Assembly (NCBI GenBank): GCA_937966115.1
Contig: CALCKX010000072.1
Span: 1-44,311, forward strand
Length of the DNA stretch: 44,311 bases
Source: an uncultured Chloracidobacterium sp.
GTDB lineage: Bacteria; Acidobacteriota; Blastocatellia; Chloracidobacteriales; Chloracidobacteriaceae
Direction of reading: 5' to 3'
Below the pieces are notes generated by a model. That model was given only the letters and a program-made list of their open reading frames with translations, did no database searches and was not told the DNA's origin. Both the position numbers and the translations under genes were made by a program. This document shows positions 16,496 through 26,900 of the stretch, piece after piece (the first letter of the stretch is position 1; each line of letters begins with the position of its first letter).

Positions 16496-16524
16496 TTGGA
16501 GACAAACGCCTTGTTGGAAACAAA
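16496..16524 (+). repeat. 11-bp direct repeat with 18-bp period
   Basis: TTGGAGACAAA (16496-16506) recurs as TTGGAAACAAA (16514-16524). It lies in the 246-nt divergent gap between the methyltransferase gene and the 16670 gene. The rest of the gap shows no gene. Confidence 0.5.
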
Positions 16525-16669
16525 TATTCGGCGCCGGCGTTATGGCGAGCGACGACCGGAGAGGGGCTGCGCGATCTTTCCCATTTGACTTGCGGGCCGG
16601 CCGCGCCGTCCGTCACCATGGGGGGCGGACGCTTTTTCGAGAAGGACTTTTTCGATAAGGAAATGACGC

Positions 16670-17647
16670 ATGAGCCGTATCGCTAACGCTTTCGCTGGAT
16701 GGCGCGGGCTAGTCCTGCTAGCGCTGCTGGCATTGCTGGTCGCGCCGCCGCGCGCCCTGCGGATGGTCGCCGCCGCCGGTCAGGTCGCGCAAGACCCGGC
16801 CAAGCCCGCCGGCGGCAGCCAAGCCGGCGAGAAGCCGGCCGAGAAGGGGCGCTCAAAGGCCGCTCCCGAAGATGCCGTCAGGGACAAGGCGCCCAAGGCG
16901 GAGAAGCCCAAGGCCGCCAAGCCCGGCAAGCCCGAAACGTGGGACGGGGAAACGATTGCCGAGATTGTGATTTACGCCTACGGCAGCCGCCCCGTCATCG
17001 ATTACGTCTTCACGAACGCCCGTCTGGAAGGCGTTATCAAGATCATGGGCGGCGAGGACGCGCCGCCGGTTGAAGGGAAGATTCTGGAGCATATCCTGCG
17101 CCGCGAGACCTCCGACCGCAACTGCGTCCGCATCGAGGTCGAGCTGCCCGATCCGCAGGGCGACGAGCCGCAGCAGCTCGTGTTCGGCTTCAATGGCTAT
17201 ACCAACTGGGCGGCGCAGAATCGCCAGCCCATCACCTTGACGACCCAGGCGCAGGCGACTTTCCTGGCGTCGCTCAAGCATGACTACCTCGCCCTGCTGC
17301 GCTACAAGGAGGATGGGGCGAGCGTGACCCGCGTGCCGGGCGAGCGCATCATGGGGATCGACACCATCGGCTTGGAGCTTACGCGCCGCGACGGCTCGAA
17401 AACCAAGTATTTCATCAGTAGCCAGACCTACCGCATTCTGCATCTGGAGTATGAGGTGCAGCCTGCGCCCGAGGATAAGCCGCTCAAGTTTCGGGAGTCG
17501 TTTTACGACTTCCGCGCCGTGCAAAACCTGCTCGTCCCCATGCGCAAGGAGCTGTATGAAAACGGCAAGCTCAAGCAGCGAATTGAGTTCCGCGACGCGC
17601 GATTCCGGCTGGCCAAGCTTGATGAGGACATTTTTTTACGCCTGTAA
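16670..17647 (+). CDS. Exported LolA-like protein of unknown function
   Basis: This 325-residue protein has an N-terminal hydrophobic export signal (about residues 10-36). A Lys/Ala/Pro-rich linker follows (about 40-97), then a soluble domain (about 98-325). The soluble part is rich in beta strands and has the feel of outer-membrane lipoprotein-sorting (LolA/LolB-like) domains seen in acidobacterial exported proteins, for example GLELTRRDGSKTKYFISSQT followed by YRILHLEYEV and REDGS-like turns. That fold is inferred. AAGGA precedes ATG 16670. Its 3' end overlaps the start of the NfeD-like gene by 26 nt. Confidence 0.75.
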   Translation: MSRIANAFAGWRGLVLLALLALLVAPPRALRMVAAAGQVAQDPAKPAGGSQAGEKPAEKGRSKAAPEDAVRDKAPKAEKPKAAKPGKPETWDGETIAEIVIYAYGSRPVIDYVFTNARLEGVIKIMGGEDAPPVEGKILEHILRRETSDRNCVRIEVELPDPQGDEPQQLVFGFNGYTNWAAQNRQPITLTTQAQATFLASLKHDYLALLRYKEDGASVTRVPGERIMGIDTIGLELTRRDGSKTKYFISSQTYRILHLEYEVQPAPEDKPLKFRESFYDFRAVQNLLVPMRKELYENGKLKQRIEFRDARFRLAKLDEDIFLRL

Positions 17648-17900
17648 GCGACTGGCCCGCCGCTGGCGGGCGCTGCGCCGGGAGAAGCGCGCCGGGACGA
17701 CTGCGGCCCGGATTGGCGCGCCCGGCGTGGTCGCCGCGGCGCTGACGCCGACGGGCTTCATCGCCATCGCCGGGGAGCTGTGGCCGGCGGCAACGGTTGG
17801 CGGCGGGCATCTCGCGGCGGGCGCGCCCGTGCTGGTCATCGGCGTCGCGGGAACGCGGCTGCGGGTCGCCCCGCTCCCGAGCGCGAGGCGCGGGCTATGA
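17622..17900 (+). CDS. Small NfeD-type OB-fold protein, overlapping both neighbours
   Basis: This is a 92-residue protein in the +1 frame relative to its upstream neighbour. After a basic N-terminus (KRLARRWRALRREKR) comes a complete NfeD C-terminal OB-fold pattern: GVVAAALTPTGFIAIAGELW, then a short loop, then LAAGAPVLVIGVAGTRLRV. NfeD domains of this kind accompany stomatins and membrane proteases, normally on a membrane-bound protein. Here there is no membrane segment and no stomatin gene nearby. The stop overlaps the start of uvrD (ATGA), and the 5' end overlaps the preceding gene by 26 nt, so the three genes are probably coupled. Only one in-frame ATG (17622) exists and its ribosome-binding site is weak. 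Confidence 0.65.
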   Translation: MRTFFYACKRLARRWRALRREKRAGTTAARIGAPGVVAAALTPTGFIAIAGELWPAATVGGGHLAAGAPVLVIGVAGTRLRVAPLPSARRGL

Positions 17901-20128
17901 GTCATCTGCTGGAAGGTCTGAACCCTGAGCAGTGGGCGGCGGTCACGACGACCGAGGGCCCGCTGCTGGTCATTGCCGGGGCCGGGTCGGGTAAAACGCG
18001 CGTGATTGTCCATCGGATCGCCTACTTGCTCGACCAAGGCTTGGCGCGACCGGAGCAAATCCTGGCGGTCACCTTCACGAACAAGGCCGCGCTCGAAATG
18101 AAAGAGCGAATTCATCAGCTTGTCCCCCCCTCGCGGCGGCGGGGCGAGTTGTTGATCGCGACCTTTCACAGCTTTTGCGTTCGAATGCTGCGGCGGCACC
18201 TCGACCGCCTTGGCGGGGCCTATACCCGCGACTTCACGATTTACGACGCCGATGACCAGGGGCGGCTCGTCAAAGCCTGTCTGAAGGAGCTTGGGCTGGA
18301 TGAGAAGCTGTATCCGCCGCGCGCCATCCAATACGGCATTAGCGCCGCCAAGAATCGAGGCGAGACGCCGGATACGCTGCCGCCGAGCAGCGATCCCAAG
18401 CGCGACGCGCTTATCAAGGCGTTCCGCCTGTACGAGACGCGCCTGGCGGCGGCGAACGCGCTGGATTTCGACGATCTGCTGCTCCTCGCGGGGCGGTTGC
18501 TGCGGCGCTTCCAAGATATTGCCGACGATTACAATGACCGCTTTCGCTACATCCTCATTGACGAATACCAAGACACCAATCCGCCGCAGCTCAGCCTGAC
18601 GCGCCTGTTGACGCAACAGCGCCAGAACCTATGCGCGGTGGGCGATCCTGACCAGTCCATTTACAAGTTTCGAGCGGCGGACATTCGCAACATCCTCGAC
18701 TTCGAGCGGCACTACCCGAAGGCGAAGCTGATCGTTTTGGCGCGGAATTACCGCTCGACGAAGACGATTCTCGCCGCCGCCAACGCCGTCATCCAAAACA
18801 ACCGCGCGCGGCGGAAAAAAGACCTCGCGACGGAGAATGCCGCCGGCGAGCCGATCCGCTGCTTCGTCGCCGCGAACGCCGAGGAGGAGGCTGATTTCGT
18901 CGTCCGGGAAATCATCGCCTGGCAGCGCCGGCAGGAGCCTCTGCCGGCGGCCGAGGCGCGGGCCGCCGTGCTTTACCGCACCAACGCCCAGTCGCGCTCG
19001 TTTGAGGAAGCTTGTCGGCGGCGCGGGCTGCCATACGCGCTGGTCGGCGGGTTTTCGTTTTACGAGCGGGCGGAAATCAAGGATGCGCTGGCCTATCTGC
19101 GGCTGCTGCTCAACCCGCATGACGACGCGGCGCTTGAACGGGTCGTGAACGTCCCGCCGCGCGGCGTCGGCAAGGCCACGCTTGACATTCTGACGGCGCG
19201 CGCAGCGAGCGACGGCGTCTCGCGCTGGACGGCCATGACGCGCCTGTTGGAGGAAAATGGGCTAGGCGCGCGGGCGCTGACGGCGCTTAGGGGCTTCGCG
19301 GCGCTGATCGAGTCGCTTCAGTCGGCGCTCGCTGGGGCAAAGCTGGCCGAGCTGGTCCGGATGGTCCTGGCGCGCTCCGGCTACGACGCCATGCTAAAGC
19401 AGGAAGGGACGCTGGAAGCCGAAGGTCGCAAGCAAAACCTCGACGAGCTGATCTCGGCTGCGGCCGAAGCCGACGAGCGCGGCGAGCGGCTGCGCGAGTT
19501 CCTCGACCGGGCGGCGCTGGTGGCCGATACGGACGACCTCGAGGAAAGCGCCCGCGTGACGCTGATGACCATTCACAGCGCGAAGGGGCTGGAGTTTCCG
19601 CTGGTCTTTATCGCGGGGCTGGAAGAGGGTCTGTTTCCGCATGCGCGCGCCGCCCACGACGATGAAGACCTCGAGGAAGAGCGGCGCCTGTTTTACGTCG
19701 CCCTGACGCGCGCCAAGCGGCAGCTTTACCTGACGCAGGCCGAGCGCCGTCGGGTGTATGGCGAGGAGCGCCTGACCGACCCCTCGCGCTTTCTGGATGA
19801 AATACCGGAGGCGTTGCTGACGACGCAGGCTGGGCCGACAACCGCTGGCCGACGGGCGGGAGAGGGAATGCGGGCGCTCCAGCCGACCGCCAACCCTGAC
19901 CTCCGCCGTTTCCCGAAGCCCAAGCCGGCCGGCGCGCCGCGGTCAAGCTGGAGCGCGCCGGCCGCCGCGGGCAGCTTCAAGGTTGGCGATCGGGTCGAGC
20001 ATGCAACCTATGGCGCGGGGCAGGTCGTCCGCGTCGCCGATGGGAAGCTCGACATCGCTTTTCCCGGGAAGGGCGTCAAGCGCTTTGTCGCCGAGGCCGC
20101 GCCGCTGACCAGAATCAGCCGCCAGTGA
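17897..20128 (+). CDS. uvrD: UvrD/PcrA-type superfamily 1A DNA helicase
   Basis: This 743-residue 3'-5' helicase would act in repair and replication-fork clearance. Motifs in order are Walker A AGAGSGKT (27-34), TFTNKAALEM, motif II LIDEYQDTN near 220, motif III VGDPDQSIYKFRAAD, motif V TIHSAKGLEFPLVF and motif VI FYVALTRAKRQL. The C-terminus has the PcrA-type Tudor-like domain (about 690-735; GDRVEHATYGAGQVV), which binds RNA polymerase in PcrA. ATG 17897 overlaps the stop of the NfeD-like gene. UvrD and PcrA cannot be separated without a tree. Confidence 0.95.
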   Translation: MSHLLEGLNPEQWAAVTTTEGPLLVIAGAGSGKTRVIVHRIAYLLDQGLARPEQILAVTFTNKAALEMKERIHQLVPPSRRRGELLIATFHSFCVRMLRRHLDRLGGAYTRDFTIYDADDQGRLVKACLKELGLDEKLYPPRAIQYGISAAKNRGETPDTLPPSSDPKRDALIKAFRLYETRLAAANALDFDDLLLLAGRLLRRFQDIADDYNDRFRYILIDEYQDTNPPQLSLTRLLTQQRQNLCAVGDPDQSIYKFRAADIRNILDFERHYPKAKLIVLARNYRSTKTILAAANAVIQNNRARRKKDLATENAAGEPIRCFVAANAEEEADFVVREIIAWQRRQEPLPAAEARAAVLYRTNAQSRSFEEACRRRGLPYALVGGFSFYERAEIKDALAYLRLLLNPHDDAALERVVNVPPRGVGKATLDILTARAASDGVSRWTAMTRLLEENGLGARALTALRGFAALIESLQSALAGAKLAELVRMVLARSGYDAMLKQEGTLEAEGRKQNLDELISAAAEADERGERLREFLDRAALVADTDDLEESARVTLMTIHSAKGLEFPLVFIAGLEEGLFPHARAAHDDEDLEEERRLFYVALTRAKRQLYLTQAERRRVYGEERLTDPSRFLDEIPEALLTTQAGPTTAGRRAGEGMRALQPTANPDLRRFPKPKPAGAPRSSWSAPAAAGSFKVGDRVEHATYGAGQVVRVADGKLDIAFPGKGVKRFVAEAAPLTRISRQ

Positions 20129-20206
20129 GGCCGGGCGTGGCGCCGCGCTTGGCGGGCGCGCCTGGCTTGCGGATGCGCGCGCGGCGGATGGGGGCGCTTG
20201 CCTCGC

Positions 20207-20234
20207 GACAAGCCTTGAAAGACAAGCCTTGAGA
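20207..20234 (+). repeat. 14-bp tandem duplication
   Basis: GACAAGCCTTGAAA (20207-20220) is followed directly by GACAAGCCTTGAGA (20221-20234), 13 of 14 identical. It lies in the 248-nt gap between uvrD and lptB. Confidence 0.8.
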
Positions 20235-20315
20235 GACGTCGCGCGCTTGCCGTTGCTTCCGCGTTCTCAGTACACTCGCGCCGCTCCCGCCTTCGGCGGC
20301 GCAACGCCGAGGCGT

Positions 20316-20354
20316 CTTGCCGAGCCATCTTGCCGAGCCGCCTTGCCGCGCCCA
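20316..20354 (+). repeat. 13-bp tandem repeat, three copies
   Basis: CTTGCCGAGCCAT, CTTGCCGAGCCGC and CTTGCCGCGCCCA lie end to end at 20316, 20329 and 20342. They lie just upstream of lptB, separate from the 14-bp pair in the same gap. Confidence 0.75.
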
Positions 20355-20376
20355 GCGCAGGTCGTAACGAAAGCTT

Positions 20377-21168
20377 GTGAAAAAAAAAGCCGCTCGCTTG
20401 AAGGTCGTCGCCGCTGAGCGCGACCCCGTCCCGCTTCCTAGAACCGTCGAAACCCTTTCCGCTCAGCGCCTGCGCAAGTCCTACCGCGGACGCGAAGTCG
20501 TTTCGGAGGTCACGCTCGCCATACGGCGCGGCGAGGTGGTCGGGCTGCTCGGTCCCAACGGGGCCGGCAAGACGACGACCTTCTCGATGATTGTCGGTCT
20601 CGAAACGCCGGACGCCGGCCTCATCGCGCTGGAAGATGAAGACATCACCGCCCTGCCAATGTATCGGCGGGCGCGCCTCGGCATCGGCTACCTGCCGCAG
20701 GAAGCCTCGATTTTTCGGAAGCTGACGGTCGAAAACAATATTCTCGCGATTCTCGAAACGCTCAATCTGTCGGCCACCGAGCGCCAGACGCGACTGGAAG
20801 CCCTGCTGGACGAGCTGGACATCGCGCACGTCCGGCGCACCATGGGCTATGCGGTCTCGGGCGGCGAGCGGCGGCGGACGGAAATTGCCCGCTGCCTGGC
20901 CATTGAGCCAAAATTCATCCTGCTTGACGAGCCCTTCGCCGGCATTGACCCCAAGGCCGTCATTGAAATCCAGGGCATCGTGGCGCGGCTGCGGAGAAAA
21001 GGCATCGGCGTGCTGATTACCGACCACAATGTGCGGGAAACGCTCGCCATCACGGATCGGGCCTATATCATCAGCGAAGGTCGCATCTTTCGGTCTGGCC
21101 AGCCCGCCGAGCTCGCCTTTGATCAGGAGGTGCGGCAGGTTTATCTTGGCGAAAATTTCCGGCTGTAG
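20377..21168 (+). CDS. lptB: Lipopolysaccharide export ABC ATPase LptB
   Basis: LptB is the cytosolic ATPase of the LptB2FG complex that extracts LPS for transport to the outer membrane. The 263-residue protein has Walker [10 protein letters not shown] near residue 66, the LptB-type Q-loop segment [19 protein letters not shown], signature SGGERRR near 166, Walker [14 protein letters not shown] and the H-loop LITDHNVRE. An N-terminal basic extension of about 25 residues precedes the family start. GTG 20377 was chosen; later starts would cut into the domain less safely. rpoN follows after 19 nt, a common lptB-rpoN order, and supports an outer membrane with LPS-like lipid. Confidence 0.93.
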   Translation: MKKKAARLKVVAAERDPVPLPRTVETLSAQRLRKSYRGREVVSEVTLAIRRGEVVGLLGPNGAGKTTTFSMIVGLETPDAGLIALEDEDITALPMYRRARLGIGYLPQEASIFRKLTVENNILAILETLNLSATERQTRLEALLDELDIAHVRRTMGYAVSGGERRRTEIARCLAIEPKFILLDEPFAGIDPKAVIEIQGIVARLRRKGIGVLITDHNVRETLAITDRAYIISEGRIFRSGQPAELAFDQEVRQVYLGENFRL

Positions 21169-21187
21169 GTCTTTTGGGTCGTTGGCG

Positions 21188-22747
21188 ATGATGAACTTGC
21201 GTCCACAACTCGCGCCCCGCGTCGAGCAGCGCCTGGGACTGGTGCTCACGCCCCAGATGCGTCAGCGCATCGAGATGCTCAGCATGACGCTGACCGATCT
21301 CGCCGAGCTGACCACGCAGGAAATGACCGAAAACCCGATTCTCGAAGAGGTCGATCCGGATGAGCCAGCCGAGGGGTTGACCATCACGGACGACCTGCTC
21401 CCGGAAGCGGTCGGCGCTGGCGACTTCGAGCTGACCAACGGCGCGGCGGATGACGCCTCGTCCGCGCCGGCGGGCGCGGCGCCGGCGGGCGAGCTGTCCC
21501 TGGAAGACCCTGCCGACGAGCCGGCGGAAGCCGTTGACCCATTCGCCGAAATAGACTTCGGCGCGACCTTCGAGAACTACCTTGACCCGGGCTATCGCGC
21601 GCAGGGCGAGTATGAGGAGCGCGAGGAGTATGCGCTGGAAAATCGGCTCAAACGCCACCCGACGCTCTACGAGCACCTGCAATCGCAAATCGTCCTGCTG
21701 CGCGCGCCCGAAGAGATTCGGGCGGCGGCCGAAGCCATCGCGGCGAGCCTTGACGAGCGGGGCTTTCTCGCCGATCCCTGCGAGGAGATTGCCGCCATCG
21801 GCGGGTGGACAATCGAGACTGTGGAAGCCGCCCGGCGCTTGGTTCAGCGACTCGACCCGGTGGGCTGCGCCTCCCAAGACGCGCGGGAATGCTTCCTGAC
21901 GCAGCTCGAGCAGCAGGGGCGCGGCGACCGTCTGGCCGCGCGGCTGATTCGCGATTACCTGGATCGCCTCGCGCCCTTTCGCTGGCCCGAGCTGTCCAAG
22001 TCGCTCGGCGTGAGCTGCGAGGCGATTGCCGCGGAAGTCGCGCTGATTCGCCAGCTCGACCCCTTTCCAGGGCGTCGCTTCGCCCGCATCGGCGAGGGCA
22101 TTCTCAACGGCGCGCAGCTCATTCAGCCGGAGATTTTCATCGAGAAAATCGGCGACGAGTACGTGATTCGATTCAACGACGATGGGCTGCCGCAACTTCG
22201 CATCAACGCCAAGTATCGCCGCATTCTGGAAAACCCCGCCGCCTCGCGCGAGGAGCGCGAGTATGTCCGCGACCGGCTGCGCGCCGCGATTGACCTGATG
22301 CGCAACATTGACTACCGCCGCCGAACAATTTACCGGATTTGCGAGGCAATCGTGGAGCGGCAGCGCGATTTTCTCGACCACGGCCCAGCGCGCATCAAGC
22401 CTATGATGCTCAAGGATATCGCCGAGCGCGTCGGCATTCACCTCTCGACGGTCAGTCGCGTGGTCAACGGCAAGTATGTGCAAACGCCGCTGGGCATCAT
22501 CGAGCTGCGGCGCTTTTTCACCGAGGGGCTGACGAACGATGACGGCGAAGCGGTTTCCACCGACATCATCAAGCTCAGAATCAAGAAGCTGATCGCCGAC
22601 GAAGACCCCCGCGAGCCGCTCACCGACGACGAAATCGCCCGCATCCTGGCGCGCGAAGGGCAAAAGCTCTCGCGGCGAACGGTGGCGAAATACCGCGACC
22701 AGATGCATATTCCTGGCTCGCGCGAGCGCCGGGCCGTCCTGGGTTAG
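21188..22747 (+). CDS. rpoN: RNA polymerase sigma-54 factor
   Basis: RpoN directs polymerase to -24/-12 promoters and needs AAA+ activators. In this 519-residue protein region I is at the start (LTPQMRQRIEMLSMTLTDLAEL). An acidic, low-complexity region II follows (about 55-130). The core-binding region comes next (RLDPVGCASQDARECFLTQL), then the helix-turn-helix IAERVGIHLSTVSRVVNGKY, and the RpoN box LSRRTVAKYRDQM ends the protein. ATG 21188 is followed at once by a second ATG (21191); either fits, and the Shine-Dalgarno is weak. I found no sigma-54 promoter (TGGCAC-N5-TTGCA type) in the gaps of this window. Confidence 0.96.
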   Translation: MMNLRPQLAPRVEQRLGLVLTPQMRQRIEMLSMTLTDLAELTTQEMTENPILEEVDPDEPAEGLTITDDLLPEAVGAGDFELTNGAADDASSAPAGAAPAGELSLEDPADEPAEAVDPFAEIDFGATFENYLDPGYRAQGEYEEREEYALENRLKRHPTLYEHLQSQIVLLRAPEEIRAAAEAIAASLDERGFLADPCEEIAAIGGWTIETVEAARRLVQRLDPVGCASQDARECFLTQLEQQGRGDRLAARLIRDYLDRLAPFRWPELSKSLGVSCEAIAAEVALIRQLDPFPGRRFARIGEGILNGAQLIQPEIFIEKIGDEYVIRFNDDGLPQLRINAKYRRILENPAASREEREYVRDRLRAAIDLMRNIDYRRRTIYRICEAIVERQRDFLDHGPARIKPMMLKDIAERVGIHLSTVSRVVNGKYVQTPLGIIELRRFFTEGLTNDDGEAVSTDIIKLRIKKLIADEDPREPLTDDEIARILAREGQKLSRRTVAKYRDQMHIPGSRERRAVLG

Positions 22748-22780
22748 GCGCGCCGCTATTTCATCGGGGATAAGACTGGC

Positions 22781-23728
22781 ATGAGCTCTTCTTTCACGGC
22801 CGCTTCCGTCCGCGGCGCCGCGCCGCCTGACCGTCTGGTGCAAGCCGTCGCGGCTGACGACGCCGTTCGCGTCGTCGCCGCCACGACGACCCGCCTGGTT
22901 CAAGAGGCCTGTCGTCGCCATGGCTCGTGGAAAACCGCGACGGTCGCCCTGGGGCGCGCGCTGACCGGCGCGGCGCTCATCGCCAGCTCGCTCAAAACCA
23001 GCGAGCGGGTGACGATTCACATCGAAGGGCGCGGCCCGGTCGGCACGATCACCGCGGAAGCCAATGCCCAGGGCGGCGTGCGCGGCTACGCGCGCCATCC
23101 CCAGACGGATGTGCCGCTGCGCCCCGACGGCAAGCTGGACGTGGGCGCGGCGGTCGGCAAGGGCGTGCTCCACGTCATCCGCGAGGGGAGCTTTGAAATC
23201 GGGCTGATGGAGGCGTACCGCGGCTCCGTGCCGCTGGTGTCGGGCGAAATTGCCGAGGACTTGACCTACTATCTGTCGCGCTCGGAGCAAACCCCATCCG
23301 CGATGAGCCTAGGCGTTTACATGGAGGCCGGCGATGGCGTGGTCGGCGCGGCGGGCGGCTTTCTGGTGCAAACCCTGCCCGATGCCGACGAAGCTATCAT
23401 CAGTCGCCTCGAGCGGACGATTGCCGCCGCCCCGCTGATCACCGAAATGACGCGGGCCGGCGCGACCCCGGAAGACATCATTCGGCAGGCGCTTGGGGAT
23501 TTGGATTGGCGCCCGCTTTCGGAGCGCCCGCTGAGCTTTGTCTGCGCCTGCTCGCGGGAGCGCGCCGAGCGCTTGCTGCTGGCCCTTGGCGGGGATGAGA
23601 TGCGGGCGATCCTGGCCGAGCAAGGGCAAGCCGAGCTTAACTGCCACTACTGTAACGCCGTCTATCGCCTCTCGGCCGCCGATCTGCAACGCCTCATCGA
23701 GGCCGAAGCGTCCGGCGCGGAGGCTTAG
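22781..23728 (+). CDS. hslO: Redox-regulated chaperone Hsp33
   Basis: Hsp33 is a cytosolic holdase that turns on when oxidative stress releases zinc from its C-terminal cysteines. The 315-residue protein has the N-terminal domain blocks LGRALTGAALIASSLK and GPVGTITAEAN, the central EDLTYYLSRSEQTPSAM, and the C-terminal redox switch: CAC near residue 250, then CHYC near 289, giving the CxC...CxxC zinc set. It begins 33 nt after rpoN and probably shares the transcript. The usual rpoN neighbours hpf and ptsN are absent. Confidence 0.95.
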   Translation: MSSSFTAASVRGAAPPDRLVQAVAADDAVRVVAATTTRLVQEACRRHGSWKTATVALGRALTGAALIASSLKTSERVTIHIEGRGPVGTITAEANAQGGVRGYARHPQTDVPLRPDGKLDVGAAVGKGVLHVIREGSFEIGLMEAYRGSVPLVSGEIAEDLTYYLSRSEQTPSAMSLGVYMEAGDGVVGAAGGFLVQTLPDADEAIISRLERTIAAAPLITEMTRAGATPEDIIRQALGDLDWRPLSERPLSFVCACSRERAERLLLALGGDEMRAILAEQGQAELNCHYCNAVYRLSAADLQRLIEAEASGAEA

Positions 23729-23853
23729 GCGCGCTGCGGCGCCGCGGCAGGAGCGCAGAGGCATTCCGGGCGGCGCGTTCGCGGAAAGGCCGCGCGCCAG
23801 CCGGAGCCGCGGCTTGCGGATTTCGGCGTCCGGTTGCTTTTCGCGCGCGCCTT

Positions 23854-23901
23854 GGCTATTGAGCGAGAAGGCTATTGAGCGAAAGGGCCGGTGAGCGAAA
23901 G
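23854..23901 (+). repeat. 16-bp tandem repeat, three copies, leader of the sortilin-like gene
   Basis: Three adjacent 16-bp units start at 23854, 23870 and 23886. Units 1 and 2 share 14 of 16 bases and units 2 and 3 share 13 of 16 (core TGAGCGA). The third copy contains the alternative GTG start at 23891. Confidence 0.8.
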
Positions 23902-23974
23902 CGCTTGCCCTCTTCCTCGCGACGCCCCATCCCTCATCACGACTTGCCAGGACGCCCTGGCGCCCGACTCGCCC

Positions 23975-26900
23975 ATGCCGCGCACCTCGCCCCTAACCCT
24001 TCCGGCGCGCCGCCTTGCCGCGCTCGTCGCGCTCGTCGCGCTCTTTGCCGCCGCCGCTCCGGCGCAGATCAATCGTCCCAAAGCCGAGCCAAGAAAGCCC
24101 GAAGCCGGCGCGCTGGTGACAAAAAAAGACGAGTCTCCGCTGTCTGAGAGCGTCTTCGCGGGCTTGAAATTTCGCTCGCTGGGGCCGGCCTCGGCTTCCG
24201 GGCGCATTGTCTCGCTGGCAGTCGATCCGCGCAATCGGCGGCGCTATTTCGTCGGGGCGGCTTCCGGCGGGGTCTGGAAAACCGTCAACGCCGGCGTGAC
24301 CTGGACGCCCGTTTTCGATGATCAGCCCTCCTTTTCCATTGGCGCGGTCGCCCTTGATCGGCAAAACCCCTTCCGCCTCTGGGTAGGGACAGGCGAAAAC
24401 AACTCGCAGCGCAGCGTTGCCTACGGCGATGGCGTGTATCGCTCTGACGATGATGGGCGAACGTGGCGTAACGTCGGCTTGAAGGACTCAGAACACATTG
24501 CTCGCATCCTCATTGACCCGCGCGATTCCGAGACGGTCTATGTCGCCGCGCAGGGGCCGCTCTGGCGGTCGGGGGGCGATCGCGGTCTTTACAAGACGAC
24601 GGATGGCGGCCAGACCTGGCAGCGCATTCTCGACATCAGCCCCGACACCGGCGTAACCGAAGTCGTCATGGATCCGCGCAACCCCGACGTGATGCTGGCG
24701 GCGGCATACCAGCGGCGGCGGCACGTTTGGACGCTCATCAACGGCGGGCCTGAAAGCGCCATCTACAAAACGACCGACGGCGGCCAGACCTGGCGCAGGG
24801 CGATGACCGGCCTGCCGAGCGTTGACCTGGGCCGCATCGGCCTGGCCATCTCGCCCGCCAATGCCGATGTCATCTATGCCAGCGTCGAGGCCGCCGACGG
24901 GAAGGGCGGGCTTTTTCGCTCGCTGGACGGAGGGGAAACCTGGGAGCGCCGCAACCCATTTGACCAAACGGCGATGTATTTCAGCAAAATCGTCGCCGAC
25001 CCGCGCCATGCGGAGCGGGTGTATGTCCTGAACGTCTTCCTGATGGTGTCCGACGACGGCGGCAAGACCCTGTCGCCGATGCCGGGGATGCGCCACGTCC
25101 ACGTGGACCACCACGCCCTGTGGATTGATCCGGACGATCCCAGCTACTACCTCGTCGGGTGCGACGGCGGCGTATATGAGAGCTTCGACCGCGGCCAGTC
25201 CTGGCAATTCAAGGCCAACCTGCCGGTGACGCAGTTTTACGATGTGACCGTGGATAACAGCGAGCCGTTCTACTTCGTCTATGGCGGGACGCAAGACAAC
25301 AACACGCTGGGCGGCCCCTCGCGGACGCGCAACGCCCACGGCGCGACCAATGCCGACTGGTTTATCGTCGTTGGCGGCGACGGCTTTCACGTCCGCGTGG
25401 ACCCAACCGACCCGAACATCGTCTATTGCGAGTATCAGTACGGCAATTTGTTTCGCTTTGACCGGCGAACCGGCGAGCGCGTCGGCATCCAGCCCAAGGT
25501 TGGTCAGGACGAGCCGCCGCTGCGATGGAACTGGGACTCGCCCCTGATCATCAGCCCGCACGATCCCAAGCGGCTCTACTTCGCCGCCAATCGGCTGTTC
25601 CGCAGCGATGACCGGGGCGATTCCTGGCGGGCGGTCAGCGGCGATCTCACGCGGCAGCTTGACCGCGACAAGCTGCTGGTTTTTGGCAAGGTCTGGGGCC
25701 CTGACGCCGTGGCCAAGCATGCCTCGACATCGTTTTACGGCAACATCACGACCATTGCCGAGTCGCCCAAGCGCGAGGGGCTGCTGTTTGTCGGCACGGA
25801 CGACGGCCTGGTTCACATTTCAGAGGACGGCGGCGCGACGTGGCGCAAAATTGAAGCCTTTCCCGGCGTGCCGGAGCGAACGTTCGTGAGCCGCATCGTG
25901 CCGTCGCAGCGCGACGCCAATGTGGTGTACATCGCCTTTGACAACCACAAAAACGGCGACTTCAGGCCCTACGCGCTCAAGTCGTCTGACTGCGGCCGCT
26001 CGTGGGCGTCGCTCGTCGGCAATCTGCCGGAGCGCGGCTCGATCAAGGTCATCGCCGAAGACCCGGTCAATCCCAGCCTCCTGTTCGCCGGAACGGAGTT
26101 CGGGCTGTTTTTCACGCCGAACGGCGGCGAGCGCTGGGCGCAGCTCAAGGGCGGGCTGCCGACCATCGCGGTGCGCGACATCGCCATCCAGACGCGGGAG
26201 CATGATCTAGTCATCGCCACGTTTGGGCGCGGCTTTTACGTCTTGGATGACTACCGGGCGTTGCGCGAGATCACGGAAGAGCGGCTATCGCAGCCAGCGC
26301 GCACTTTCCCGGTGCGCGACGCCTGGCTGTATGTCGAAGCCGAGCCGCTGGGCGGCGGCAGGCGCGGGTTTCAGGGCGACGCGCTCTATGTCGCCGACAA
26401 TCCGCCTTTCGGCGCCACGCTGACCTACTATCTGAAGGAAGCCCCGAAAACCAAGAAACAGCGCCGCCAGGAAGCCGAGAAGAAAGGCGACGCGCCCTAT
26501 CCGTCCCGCGACGCGCTGCGCGACGAGGCCGAGGAGGAAGCGCCGCTGACGTTCGCCGTCGTGACCGATGATCAAGGGAACGTTGTCCGGCGCATTGCCG
26601 CGCCCCAGGCAGCTGGCTTCAACCGCGTGACGTGGGACCTGCGGGCGCCGGCCCCGCAACTGCCGCCGCCGCCCCGCGAGGATGAAAATCCCTTTGCGCG
26701 CCGCCCTTCGGGATGGCTCGTCGCGCCCGGAACCTACACGCTGACGCTCTATCAGCGAGCCGACGGCGTGACAAAGCAGCTCGGAGCGCCACAAGCCTTC
26801 CAAGCGCGCTTCCTGGACGAGCGATCCGCCGAAGATGCGCGCGCCGTCGAGGATTTTCATCGGCGACTGCTCGCCGCGCAGCGGACGATGCACGGCGCGC

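Noticed and set aside
20008-21249. 413-codon minus-strand open frame over uvrD end, lptB and rpoN start
   Set aside because: It mirrors sense genes and shows no domain.
21071-23290. 739-codon minus-strand open frame antisense to rpoN and hslO
   Set aside because: Both sense genes are complete with diagnostic motifs; long antisense frames are expected at this GC content.
24488-25816. 442-codon minus-strand open frame antisense to the sortilin-like gene
   Set aside because: Its periodic Val/Asp/Gly/Arg content mirrors the Asp-box repeats; no family features.
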